Assembly (NCBI GenBank): GCA_016710325.1
Contig: JADJXK010000002.1
Coordinates: forward strand, 1,116,001 to 1,180,000
Direction of reading: 5' to 3'
Source of the DNA: Candidatus Leptofilum proximum
GTDB lineage: Bacteria; Chloroflexota; Anaerolineae; Promineifilales; Promineifilaceae
Length of the DNA stretch: 64,000 nucleotides
Every line of letters starts with the position of its first letter. The stretch's first letter is position 1. The notes under the pieces were generated by a model that worked only from the letters and a program-made list of their open reading frames with translations, did no database searches and was not told where the DNA came from. Below, in pieces: positions 1 through 7,701 of the stretch. Position numbers and translations under genes: made by a program.

Positions 1-2
1 GC

Positions 3-760
3 TCTACATTTGCCATCGGCCGTATTTTGCAGGTGACGTTTTGGGCCATCTCAGTGGCCGTATCGTTTGTCTTGACGCTGCTCACCACCTTGCTGGCCAT
101 GCTCCTGTCGCTGTTTACGGGCGATCCGGCGTCGGAACCGGTAGAACCACTGCCGCAGCCAACGATGGCGCCGCTGCCCACCGCCACACCGATTCCTTCG
201 GCGCTGCCGCCCCGGCAGTTGACACCGGTCTCATTGTCAGCTCGATGTTTTGGGCGGTGGCCATTGTGGTGAGCGTCATGGCCATCAGCTTTTTCTTACG
301 CGAGCGCGGCATGAAGATGAATATGGCCGTCTTCCAAACCTTCTGGCAGCGATTCCGTGTCTGGCTGCAAACTGCCTGGCGCGGCGCAGGCCACCAGGTG
401 CGCGACTGGCAGCAGGCGGTCCGCACCCGCTTGCAGCGTGAACCGGCGGAAAAGCCAAACCAGCCGCCCTGGCGCTTTATCCGCCTCAACTCGCTTTCAC
501 CGCGCGACCAGATTCGCTACTTCTACCTCTCCACCGTGAAGCGCGCCGCGGACAAAGGCGTGCCGCGGGAACAGGCCGAAACGCCGCTGGAGTTTGCCCA
601 GGATTTAAAGCAAAGCTGGCCCGAAGCTGAAGAAGATGTGGATGCTCTGACCGAAGCGTTTCTGGAGGCACGGTACGGCCGTTCCCCTATCGAAGCCGAA
701 GATGTGAACCCCGTTAAAAAACGGTGGCAGCAAGTCAAATCCAGCCTGCGCCGCAAATAA
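3..760 (+). pseudogene. DUF4129-domain membrane protein, 5'-truncated, apparent frameshift
   Basis: The gene enters from the left edge. Its first part reads in the frame starting at base 3 and shows one membrane segment (about bases 40-115) followed by a Pro/Thr linker. That frame stops near 272. The continuation is in another frame (codons in register with base 41): a second membrane segment (about 247-295), a basic stretch, then a C-terminal DUF4129 domain (about 520-680, DQIRYFYLSTVKRAADKGVP). Moving between the frames needs the loss of one base, or gain of two, inside the linker between about 190 and 245. DUF4129 proteins usually have several membrane segments and this same ending; their role is not well defined, and many sit near transglutaminase-like or MoxR genes that lie outside this window. 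The break may be a true mutation, an assembly error or, less likely, programmed frameshifting. Confidence 0.65.
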
Positions 761-808
761 TCATTGGCCTGAGAATGCCATTCATGATAAAAAAGCACGT
801 TTTGACCC

Positions 809-879
809 GTAGGGGCGAGGCAGTTGGATGGAGCCATTGTTTGGCAAACCAACGCACTTTCCAATTGCCTCGCCCTTAC
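809..879. repeat. Inverted repeat in the leader of the FTCD gene
   Basis: Two 20-base arms (809-828 and 860-879) are complementary apart from two mismatches and flank a 31-base loop. The left arm begins GTAGGGGCGAGGC. The right arm runs directly into the ribosome-binding site of the next gene, so the hairpin would sit in the mRNA leader. It could be a small dispersed palindromic element or a leader structure. Only one copy is present in this window. Confidence 0.6.
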
Positions 880-894
880 CCAAGGAGTGATTAA

Positions 895-2412
895 ATGCAG
901 CAGCTTGTCGAATGTGTTCCCAATTTTAGCGAAGGCCGGAATACGGCCGTTTACACCGCCATCGCCGACGCCATCCGGTCCGTGCGCGGCGTCAACGTGC
1001 TGGATGTCAGCGCCGATCCCGACCATAACCGCACCGTGATCACCTTCGTCGGCGCCCCGGTCGACGTGGAAGAAGCCGCCTACCGCGGCATCGGCAAGGC
1101 TGCTGAACTGATCGACCTGGACAAGCACCAGGGCGAACATCCGCGCATTGGGGCTACCGACGTTTGCCCCTTCATCCCCATCCGCGGCGTCACCATCAAC
1201 GACTGCGTGGATATGGCCAGGCGCCTGGGCCAGCGCGTGGGGGATGAGTTGGGCATCGCCGTTTACCTTTACGGCAGCGCCGCCACCAGCCCGGAACGGG
1301 AAAAGCTGTCGGATATTCGCCAGGGGCAGTACGAGTTGTGGAAACAAGAAGTAGAAACCGACCCGGCGCGCAAGCCGGATTTTGGCCCGGCCGAAGCTAA
1401 ACCCTGGGGTGCGACGGTGATTGGGGTACGGCCGTTCCTCATCGCCTACAACCTCTACCTCAATACTGACAACGTAGACATCGCCGAAAAGATCTCGCGC
1501 AGCATTCGTTATTCCAGCGGGGGACTGCGCTACGTGCAGGCCAAGGGCTTCCTGGTAGAAGGCCAGGCGCAGGTGAGCATGAACCTGACCAACTTCGAGA
1601 AAACGCCCATTCACCTGGTGCAAGAAATGGTGCGGCGCGAGGCGGCGCACTTCGGGGCAGCCATCACCAAAGCCGAGCTGGTGGGCATGATTCCGCAAAA
1701 AGCACTCGTGGAAAGCGCTAAATATTATTTGCAGCTGGATGAGATGCTGGACGAGCAAGTGTTGGAGCACCGCCTGCACGAAAGCCAGGAAGAGGTGGAC
1801 ATCACTCCGCATCCGTTTTTGGAAGGTCTCGCTTCCGACCAGCCCACGCCCGGCGGTGGTTCCGTGGCGGCGCTGGCGGGCGCTCTGGCCGCCAGCCTGG
1901 CCCAAATGGTGGCTGGGCTCACCGTCAACCGCAAGAAATACGCGGAATTGCAGGAACGAATGACGGCCGTTTTCGAAGAAGCCAACACCCTGCGTGAACA
2001 GCTCACCGCCGCCATCAGTGAAGATGCCGCCGCGTTTGAAGCCGTCATGGCTGCCGTTCGCAACAAGGATTTGCCGGAAAACGAACGAGAGGGCCGGGTG
2101 CAGCAGGCCACCATCGGCGCTGCCGAAGTGCCCTTGCGTGTGGCCCGGCTCAGCCACCGCGCCGCCCAGCTGGCGGGCGAATTGGCTAAAGTGGGCAACG
2201 CCAATGCCGTCACCGACGCGACCGCCGGGGTGCTGATGGCCCTGGCCGCGGTAGAAACGGCCGCGCTCAATGTTCAGATCAATGCCACCACCGTTAAAGA
2301 TAAGGCACTCGTCAAACAGTGGCAGGATGAACTGGCCACGCTCATCGGAGAAACGGCCGAATTGGCCCAAAACGTCAAAACCGTCGCCGCTGAGCGGGGA
2401 GGGTTTGTATGA
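895..2412 (+). CDS. ftcD: Glutamate formimidoyltransferase / formimidoyl-THF cyclodeaminase (fused)
   Basis: Cytosolic bifunctional enzyme of histidine degradation. It moves the formimino group from N-formimino-glutamate to tetrahydrofolate, then deaminates it to 5,10-methenyl-THF and ammonia. Residues 1-290 match the formiminotransferase fold, including CVPNFSEGR at the start and His82 in EHPRIGATDV, the position of the catalytic histidine in the mammalian enzyme. Residues 310-500 match cyclodeaminase, with PTPGGGSVAALAGALAASLA at its start and GNANAVTDATAG later. The 505 residues are close to the usual fused length (about 540). The start is supported by AAGGAG seven bases upstream. Its stop overlaps the next start by four bases, so the two genes are probably co-transcribed. 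No other hut genes are visible nearby, so the enzyme may mainly supply one-carbon units. Confidence 0.95.
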   Translation: MQQLVECVPNFSEGRNTAVYTAIADAIRSVRGVNVLDVSADPDHNRTVITFVGAPVDVEEAAYRGIGKAAELIDLDKHQGEHPRIGATDVCPFIPIRGVTINDCVDMARRLGQRVGDELGIAVYLYGSAATSPEREKLSDIRQGQYELWKQEVETDPARKPDFGPAEAKPWGATVIGVRPFLIAYNLYLNTDNVDIAEKISRSIRYSSGGLRYVQAKGFLVEGQAQVSMNLTNFEKTPIHLVQEMVRREAAHFGAAITKAELVGMIPQKALVESAKYYLQLDEMLDEQVLEHRLHESQEEVDITPHPFLEGLASDQPTPGGGSVAALAGALAASLAQMVAGLTVNRKKYAELQERMTAVFEEANTLREQLTAAISEDAAAFEAVMAAVRNKDLPENEREGRVQQATIGAAEVPLRVARLSHRAAQLAGELAKVGNANAVTDATAGVLMALAAVETAALNVQINATTVKDKALVKQWQDELATLIGETAELAQNVKTVAAERGGFV

Positions 2413-3536
2413 GCGGGCGCACCGCCACGGCCGTTGTTTTAACGCTGCTGCTGCTCGGCGGCTGCCAGGCAGCTCCTGTGGAAACAGCCAATACGCAGCT
2501 GGCTGCCGTAGCCGAGGCTATGGCCACGCCAACCCTCCAGGCCGCCCTGGCCCAACCGGTAATCGAGTACAGCGAACCGCCGCCCGCGGCCGATATGCCG
2601 TCGTTTTCGCTCCCCCGGTCAGACAGTGAGGCCGAAGTAGCGGCTGAAGCGGGTGATGCCGTCAGTGTGGAGGGGGAAACGGCCGTGCCCAGCCCCACAC
2701 CTGATCTGCCCACCGCCACCCCCACGCCGCCCAACCTGCGCTACACCTTGCCAGAGGAACATTACTGGTTCTGGCGGCCCGTTCATGAAGGCCAGACCAA
2801 CTGGACTGACAAAGTATATCCGTATGGCAGTACACGTGGCGGCACCCTGCGCCCTCATCACGGCGTTGAGTTTTACGTCCCGGAGGGCACCCAAATACTG
2901 GCCGTCGCCGACGGCACGGTGGTGTATGCTGGTAGCGACAGCGAGCAAATCTTTGGCCCACAGCCGAACTTCTACGGCAACCTGGTAATAATCCAGCACG
3001 ATACCTTATGGGAAGGCCAGCCGGTCTTCACCCTCTATGGCCACCTGTCGGAAACTCAGGTGGATGAAGGCCAGCACGTGCTGATGCAGCAGCAAATTGC
3101 CCTGTCTGGGGTCACTGGCGTGGCCGATGGCGCTCATCTGCACTTTGAGGTGCGCGTGGGCCAAAACAGCTACAGCCACACCCGCAATCCGCGTCTCTGG
3201 CTCTACCCCTTCCCGGATCGCGGCACCGTGGTCGGGCGAGTCACTACCTCCACCGGGGAAGTGTGGCACGAGATGGTCGTCTCGCTTTCCTCGTCTGATG
3301 GGGCCAACGTGGGGCACACCACCACCACCTATGCGGCGGGCGAACTCAACAGCGATCCAATGTGGAACGAGACGTTTGCCTTCGACGATGTCGGCGCGGG
3401 CACCTACAAGGCCATCGTGCAAATTGGTGAGAAGCGGGTGACGCAGGAAATTGTGGTGCAGCCCTACCGCACGACCTCCGTCGAAATTGTCATCGACGCC
3501 CCACCGCCCACACCAACCCCCGAACCCACGCCGTAA
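2409..3536 (+). CDS. M23-family peptidase lipoprotein
   Basis: Exported lipoprotein: a short hydrophobic signal followed by the lipobox LLGGC with Cys19 as the lipidation site. A Thr/Pro-rich linker leads to a LytM/M23 domain (about residues 135-265) and then a small C-terminal beta domain. M23 enzymes are zinc endopeptidases that cut peptidoglycan cross-bridges. The late ligands are present (TLYGHLS and HLHFEVRVG), but the first metal motif reads HHGVEF where HxGxDF is usual, an Asp-to-Glu change that could weaken or abolish activity. A paralogue with the normal HHGLDF lies at 59071-60270. The ATGA overlap with the FTCD gene suggests translational coupling, although the functions are unrelated. 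Confidence 0.85.
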   Translation: MSGRTATAVVLTLLLLGGCQAAPVETANTQLAAVAEAMATPTLQAALAQPVIEYSEPPPAADMPSFSLPRSDSEAEVAAEAGDAVSVEGETAVPSPTPDLPTATPTPPNLRYTLPEEHYWFWRPVHEGQTNWTDKVYPYGSTRGGTLRPHHGVEFYVPEGTQILAVADGTVVYAGSDSEQIFGPQPNFYGNLVIIQHDTLWEGQPVFTLYGHLSETQVDEGQHVLMQQQIALSGVTGVADGAHLHFEVRVGQNSYSHTRNPRLWLYPFPDRGTVVGRVTTSTGEVWHEMVVSLSSSDGANVGHTTTTYAAGELNSDPMWNETFAFDDVGAGTYKAIVQIGEKRVTQEIVVQPYRTTSVEIVIDAPPPTPTPEPTP

Positions 3537-3537
3537 C

Positions 3538-3614
3538 GGGATTGACGAGCAATGATGCGTGAAACGTGAAACGTGACCAGAGAGATATCACGTTTCACGC
3601 TTCACGTTTCACGC
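3538..3614. repeat. Hairpin of tandem GTGAAAC units
   Basis: After a GGGATTGACGAGC lead, tandem GTGAAAC heptamers (3557-3576) are followed by their reverse complement (3588-3614), forming a long hairpin. It lies between two convergent genes, where it may act as a two-way terminator. The same lead and units recur at 14541-14605, and the units alone recur at 25789-25843. Confidence 0.8.
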
Positions 3615-3649
3615 CCAATCCGCCAGCTCCCCAAGAACCCGTTGTTTCA

Positions 3650-4576
3650 TCACCTGGTGTTGCGCAGCCAGATGCGCCAGCGGCGGCGGCGCGGAATACG
3701 CCCCAGTCGCTGCACGGCCAGCATGGCGCTGACCAAAATCAAGCCTCCGCCCAAAATTTGCAGCGGCAGCAGTGTCTCCCCTAAAAACAAAAACGACCAC
3801 AAAATTGCCAGCAGCGTTTCGACCGGCAGCAGCAGCGCGTACTGGCCGCTGCCGATGACTTGCACTGCGCGAAACATGGCCCACCAGCCAAAAAAAGTGC
3901 TCACCACCGAAATGATCAGCAGCACTACCCAGCCCAGCCAGCCGGGCTGGCTCCACGGCAAACCCTGGGCCAGCCACAGCCCAGTGATGGCCAGCCACAT
4001 GCCCACCAGCACGTACAGCGTCACCGTGCGGGTATCGTGGGCAGGCAAAAACCACTGCACCAGGGTGATTTCCAGCGTAAACCCCACGATGCCGCCAAGC
4101 ACCAGCAGCACCCCACCCAAATCCACCTGCCCGCCCGGCCCGATGAGCAAATAGACTCCGAGCAAGCCCAACCCCAGGCGAATCCACTGGCGGTAGGTGA
4201 ACTTTTCGCCGCGCAGTGCCAGCATGGCCAACACAAACAGCGGGCTCAGGGCAAACAGCATCGTTGCCACAGAGGAATCCAGGCGGCGCAGCGACCAGAA
4301 AAAGCCGACAGCCCCCAACCCGTTGACCACGCCAGCCAGACCGGCCACGAAAAAGCCACGCCGGTCGGGGCGCAAGGTGTGCGGCGCCGTACGGACCATC
4401 GCCAGGGCCAGCAGCAGTGCCGCCAGGCCAAAACGCAGGCTGAGGATGGCTGTGGGATGAAAGCCGCCATCCAGGGCCAGCTTGCCCAGGGGCGTGACCA
4501 GACTAAATACGGCCGTTGAAGCCACCGCCAACAGCCAGCCAAGCCAGCGAGAAGAATCGGGGTTTTGTTGTGTCAT
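3650..4576 (-). CDS. EamA-family (DMT) transporter
   Basis: Integral membrane protein of 308 residues with ten predicted membrane segments in two repeated halves, typical of the drug/metabolite transporter superfamily. The halves start near FSLVTPLGKLALDGGF and near VDLGGVLLVLGGIVGF, each with the EamA pattern of alternating hydrophobic helices and short loops. Members export amino acids, nucleosides or other small metabolites by proton exchange; the substrate cannot be read from sequence. The C-terminus ends in a basic tail. The gene stands alone between two hairpin repeats and converges on the M23 gene. The start ATG at 4576 is the first in frame. Confidence 0.88.
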   Translation of the reverse strand: MTQQNPDSSRWLGWLLAVASTAVFSLVTPLGKLALDGGFHPTAILSLRFGLAALLLALAMVRTAPHTLRPDRRGFFVAGLAGVVNGLGAVGFFWSLRRLDSSVATMLFALSPLFVLAMLALRGEKFTYRQWIRLGLGLLGVYLLIGPGGQVDLGGVLLVLGGIVGFTLEITLVQWFLPAHDTRTVTLYVLVGMWLAITGLWLAQGLPWSQPGWLGWVVLLIISVVSTFFGWWAMFRAVQVIGSGQYALLLPVETLLAILWSFLFLGETLLPLQILGGGLILVSAMLAVQRLGRIPRRRRWRIWLRNTR

Positions 4577-4598
4577 GAGGAAAAGAGGGATGGGAATG

Positions 4599-4684
4599 AT
4601 TAATGGTTAATTCTCAATGGTTAATGGTTAAGTAACAAGAGCTCCGTTAACAATTAACCATTTACAATTCACTATTAACCATTA
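4599..4684. repeat. AT-rich hairpin of tandem TAATGGT units
   Basis: Copies of a TAATGGT-type heptamer (4601-4631) face an imperfect reverse complement (4647-4684) across a short spacer. The right arm runs into the stop codon of the alcohol dehydrogenase gene. It lies between two genes on the minus strand and could stop transcription or protect the mRNA end. Confidence 0.65.
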
Positions 4685-5869
4685 GTAGGTTTCCTGGAAC
4701 AGCGCCGCCATCTGGTCACGGGTGATGGCGCGTGGGTTGGTGGTCCAGTTGAGGTCAAGGATGGCGTTGTCAGCCAGCTCGGGGATCATTGCTTCAGTAA
4801 CGCCAACATCGCGCAGGCGCAGCGGCAGGTTGACGTCGATCATGAGGTCACGTACGGCCATAACCGCCCGCTCCGCTTCATGCCGCACCGATCCTACCTG
4901 CGAGGTGGGCGCCAGCGCCTGGGCCACTCGGGCATAACGCTCCAGGGCGCCGGGCAAGTTAAACTTCATGATCGTGGGCAGCACCATGGCGCAGGCCAGC
5001 CCGTGATGCAGGTGTGCCACGCCAGAAAGCTGGTGCGCCAGCGAATGGGCCGCTCCCAGCCAGCGTGAGCTGATGGCAATGCCACCCAGCATCGAGGCCA
5101 GCATCATCTCTTCACGGGCCTGCCGGTGCGCCGGTTGGGCCACCGCCAGCCGCAAAAAACGGCCGATCCGCCCAATGCCGTCCAAAATCAGTGCGTCCAG
5201 GGCAATCGGTGCCATGTTGGTAGACACGTACGCCTCAATGAGGTGCGTCAGGGCATCCATGCCCGTGGCCGCCGTGAGGCGGGGTGGCAGGGTCAGAGTC
5301 ATGCCCGGATCTACCAGCGCCACGGTGGGAATGGTCGCCGGGCCACCAAAACCCATCTTCAGCTTGCGCGCCTCGTCGGTGATCACACCCCAGGGAGTGA
5401 CCTCCGCCCCGGTGCCCGCTGTGGTGGGGATGGCAATCATCGGCGGCATTTGCGGCACGGTGGGCAGCGGCCGTACCTCATCACCCAGCATGAGGGCATA
5501 TTCGGCAATTTTGGCCTCGGGTGGACCGCCCGCCAGCGTGCGCAGCGCCTTACCAGCGTCAATGGGACTGCCGCCACCCAGGGCCACAATCAGTTCGGCT
5601 CCACTCTCACGCAGTTGGGCCGCGGCGGTGTCGACGGCCGTTGTTGTGGGATTGGTGGGAATCTGGTCAAACACCTCGGCAGCCAGCCCGGCTGCCGTCA
5701 GGGAAGCCAGCACCGGTTGGAGCAGCCCCGCGGCCACAATCCCTTCGTCTGTCACAACAAACACTTTGCGTCTGGCGCCGAGCGTTTTGGCCTCCGCGCC
5801 CACCAGCTGCACCGCACCATAGCCAAATTGGGTTTGTCCGGGCCAATAATAAGTGGCAATTGTTGACAT
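4682..5869 (-). CDS. Iron-containing alcohol dehydrogenase
   Basis: Group III metal-dependent NAD(P) alcohol dehydrogenase of 395 residues, the normal family length. The N-terminal Rossmann-like half carries ALGGGSPIDAGKAL (dinucleotide binding, near residue 100) and GTGAEVTPWGVITD. The helical half carries the metal site: Asp and His in MDALTHLIEAY and two further histidines in HSLAHQLSGVAHLHHGLA. Family members reduce or oxidise alcohols, diols, lactaldehyde or butanol; the substrate is not evident here. The gene stands alone, so genomic context does not help. The start ATG at 5869 gives the typical N-terminus in which residues 9-20 form the first strand. Confidence 0.92.
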   Translation of the reverse strand: MSTIATYYWPGQTQFGYGAVQLVGAEAKTLGARRKVFVVTDEGIVAAGLLQPVLASLTAAGLAAEVFDQIPTNPTTTAVDTAAAQLRESGAELIVALGGGSPIDAGKALRTLAGGPPEAKIAEYALMLGDEVRPLPTVPQMPPMIAIPTTAGTGAEVTPWGVITDEARKLKMGFGGPATIPTVALVDPGMTLTLPPRLTAATGMDALTHLIEAYVSTNMAPIALDALILDGIGRIGRFLRLAVAQPAHRQAREEMMLASMLGGIAISSRWLGAAHSLAHQLSGVAHLHHGLACAMVLPTIMKFNLPGALERYARVAQALAPTSQVGSVRHEAERAVMAVRDLMIDVNLPLRLRDVGVTEAMIPELADNAILDLNWTTNPRAITRDQMAALFQETY

Positions 5870-5910
5870 GTTTTTTCCTTAAAGTTGGTGGCTCGTATGG
5901 CAGCCAGCCG

Positions 5911-6423
5911 CTAACCACATTCTCTGACAAAGATGATAAACGGCCGTTTGCCATAGCTAGACAAAAAGCGCTGCACGGGCACAAAATCGTGCCGCTGCCA
6001 CACCTTTTGCGCCCGCCGGTTGAACTCGGCGATGGTGACGCGCAGGCGCGGCGGGGCAAAGGTTTTCAGCGCGTAATCGACGGCCGCCCCGGCAAACATC
6101 GGTCCCAGGCCACGCCCTGTGTATTTTGGGTGCACCCCCATGCCGATGTCCACGGCTTCGGCACTGTAATCGCCGCCGCTCACCTGGCCATCCTGGCCAA
6201 AGCTGCAAAACGCCGCCAGTTCGCCGCTGGGCTGGCGAATCATCGCCTGAAAATGGTATTCGGGCCGCAGGAAATAATCGAGGGCTTCGGCCAGGGCCAC
6301 GGCGTCAGGTGGTCCGATGCTCATGTCATACAGGTCGTAGGGCGGCTCGTAATGCCAGGTGAGTATCTGCTCCACGTGTGCGGCCGTTAGCGGTTGGAGG
6401 GATAACTGCCAGGTCTCAGACAT
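5911..6423 (-). CDS. GNAT-family N-acetyltransferase
   Basis: Cytosolic acetyl-CoA-dependent acetyltransferase of about 170 residues. The acetyl-CoA loop is seen as GRGLGPMF, followed by the helix and strand pattern (AVDYALKTF, LRVTIAEFNRRAQKVWQRHD) typical of RimJ/RimL-like members. The ATG at 6423 (MSETWQ) is preferred over upstream starts because the upstream gene extends to 6416; the two genes then overlap by eight bases, indicating one transcript. The acceptor (protein N-terminus, amino sugar or antibiotic) cannot be told. Its tight pairing with a small-molecule phosphotransferase suggests a shared modification or detoxification role, which is inference. Confidence 0.82.
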   Translation of the reverse strand: MSETWQLSLQPLTAAHVEQILTWHYEPPYDLYDMSIGPPDAVALAEALDYFLRPEYHFQAMIRQPSGELAAFCSFGQDGQVSGGDYSAEAVDIGMGVHPKYTGRGLGPMFAGAAVDYALKTFAPPRLRVTIAEFNRRAQKVWQRHDFVPVQRFLSSYGKRPFIIFVRECG

Positions 6424-7282
6424 AGTCCGCCAGCCCACTCTGAAAGGCTTCTTCATCACCGTGTTCAATGCCAAACAGCGCTTCAAGCAGGGCAAAGGTG
6501 CCTTTATAAAAGTGCACTCGCGGCCAGAAGTCGGCGATGGCCGGGTAATGTTGGGCTATCTGCTGCACAAATGGTTCGCCGTAGGTCAGCAGCCCTGCCA
6601 CGTCGAAGGCCGGGTCGCCCAGCACGGCAAAACCAAAGTCGATGACGCCGCTCATCTGCTGGGTGGCCGGGTTGTGCAGCAAATTGCCCGTGCCAAAATC
6701 GCCGTGGCGCAGCACCGGCGCAAACTGGTACTGGGCAGGATCGTCCAGCACACTTTCAAAGTGGTGAGCCACCGATTTACAGGCATCAAGGCGCATGTAG
6801 GGGAAAAGTTTGGTTTGGATACGGCCGTACACCTCCAGCCACTCCTCCCGCGTATCGCTCACCGGCAGCGGCTCGCCCACCAGGTTGTGGATGGGCACAC
6901 CGTGCAGCGCCTCCAAAAATTCGGCCAGCTGGGCAGCCAGGACCGCCTGGTCCGCAATCTGGGCAAACGCTGCGGGGTAGAGCGGCTCGCCAGGAATCCG
7001 TTTGTAGCCCATAAACGCCTGGCCCACGACCGGGTTGGCAAACTGTATAAAGGTGGGATAGGGCACGGGCAGCGGCAGGTGGGGCTGAACGGCCGTTAAA
7101 ATCTTCGTCTCCAGGGCCAGCTGCTCCAGGCCGCCAGCATAGCGGGGAAAACGAAAGATCGTATCATCGTTCACCAGCAGCACGTCGTTGTACTGCCCGT
7201 CTGGCAGAAAGGTGGCCGACTGCACCACAAAGTCGGGGTAGGCCGCCTGGATGGCCTGGATGAAGGGGCGGGTTGTGTCCAT
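6416..7282 (-). CDS. Aminoglycoside phosphotransferase-family kinase
   Basis: APH/choline-kinase-like protein of 288 residues. An ATP-binding N-lobe contains NDTIF-like strands (VNDDTIFRFPRY) and a conserved Glu in the following helix. The C-lobe has the catalytic loop RHGDFGTGNLL (HGDxxxxN) and the metal-binding IDFGFAVLGDP. These enzymes phosphorylate hydroxyl groups of aminoglycosides, macrolides, homoserine, choline and similar compounds, and many environmental members do not act on drugs. It overlaps the GNAT gene downstream. Resistance should not be assumed from the family name. Confidence 0.85.
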   Translation of the reverse strand: MDTTRPFIQAIQAAYPDFVVQSATFLPDGQYNDVLLVNDDTIFRFPRYAGGLEQLALETKILTAVQPHLPLPVPYPTFIQFANPVVGQAFMGYKRIPGEPLYPAAFAQIADQAVLAAQLAEFLEALHGVPIHNLVGEPLPVSDTREEWLEVYGRIQTKLFPYMRLDACKSVAHHFESVLDDPAQYQFAPVLRHGDFGTGNLLHNPATQQMSGVIDFGFAVLGDPAFDVAGLLTYGEPFVQQIAQHYPAIADFWPRVHFYKGTFALLEALFGIEHGDEEAFQSGLADYV

Positions 7283-7329
7283 AAGGGCACAAGTTTGCCA
7301 CGGCTTTACAATTGCGCAACGGGGAAAAT

Positions 7330-7701
7330 TCAGATGGTGGTAGACGGCCGTAATCGACCGGTCAAATCACGCAGCTGGGCAAAGCTGATCGGCTTCATGA
7401 GGACAAAGTCCACTTCGGCACGCAGGCTTTCGGCCAGCCAGGCATCAGCCGTAGCCAGCATGACGATGGCGTTTTGCAGGTGGGCTTCCTGCTTAATGAA
7501 GGTCAACACCTCGCTGCCGGAGACGCCGGGCAGGTGTAAATCAAGCACGATGAGCACAGGGGTTTGGTTTTGCAGCAGGTCGAGGGCGATACGGCCGTTC
7601 TCCGCCACCACCGTCACAAATCCCGCCGCATTCACCGCCGACGAGAAAATATCGGCCAGCTTGGCATCGTCTTCCACAATCAAGGCGACTGGTTCATTCA
7701 T
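7330..7701 (-). CDS. Stand-alone response regulator receiver (CheY-like)
   Basis: A single receiver domain of 123 residues without an output domain. The acidic pair lies in VEDDAKLA, the phospho-acceptor Asp in LIVLDLHLPGVSG, and the conserved Lys in FVLMKPISF. Phosphorylation probably controls a protein partner. It starts inside the last codons of the sensor kinase gene (ATGA overlap), so the kinase at 7698-9509 is the likely phosphodonor. Confidence 0.9.
   Translation of the reverse strand: MNEPVALIVEDDAKLADIFSSAVNAAGFVTVVAENGRIALDLLQNQTPVLIVLDLHLPGVSGSEVLTFIKQEAHLQNAIVMLATADAWLAESLRAEVDFVLMKPISFAQLRDLTGRLRPSTTI

Noticed and set aside
523..2370. Long open frame on the minus strand opposite the FTCD gene
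   Set aside because: Its product is His/Gly/Phe-rich with no family features, and it mirrors a clear enzyme gene on the plus strand. High-GC codon bias explains the openness.
6416..7282. Calling the phosphotransferase an antibiotic resistance gene
   Set aside because: Only the general kinase fold is visible. Family members in environmental bacteria act on many other substrates.
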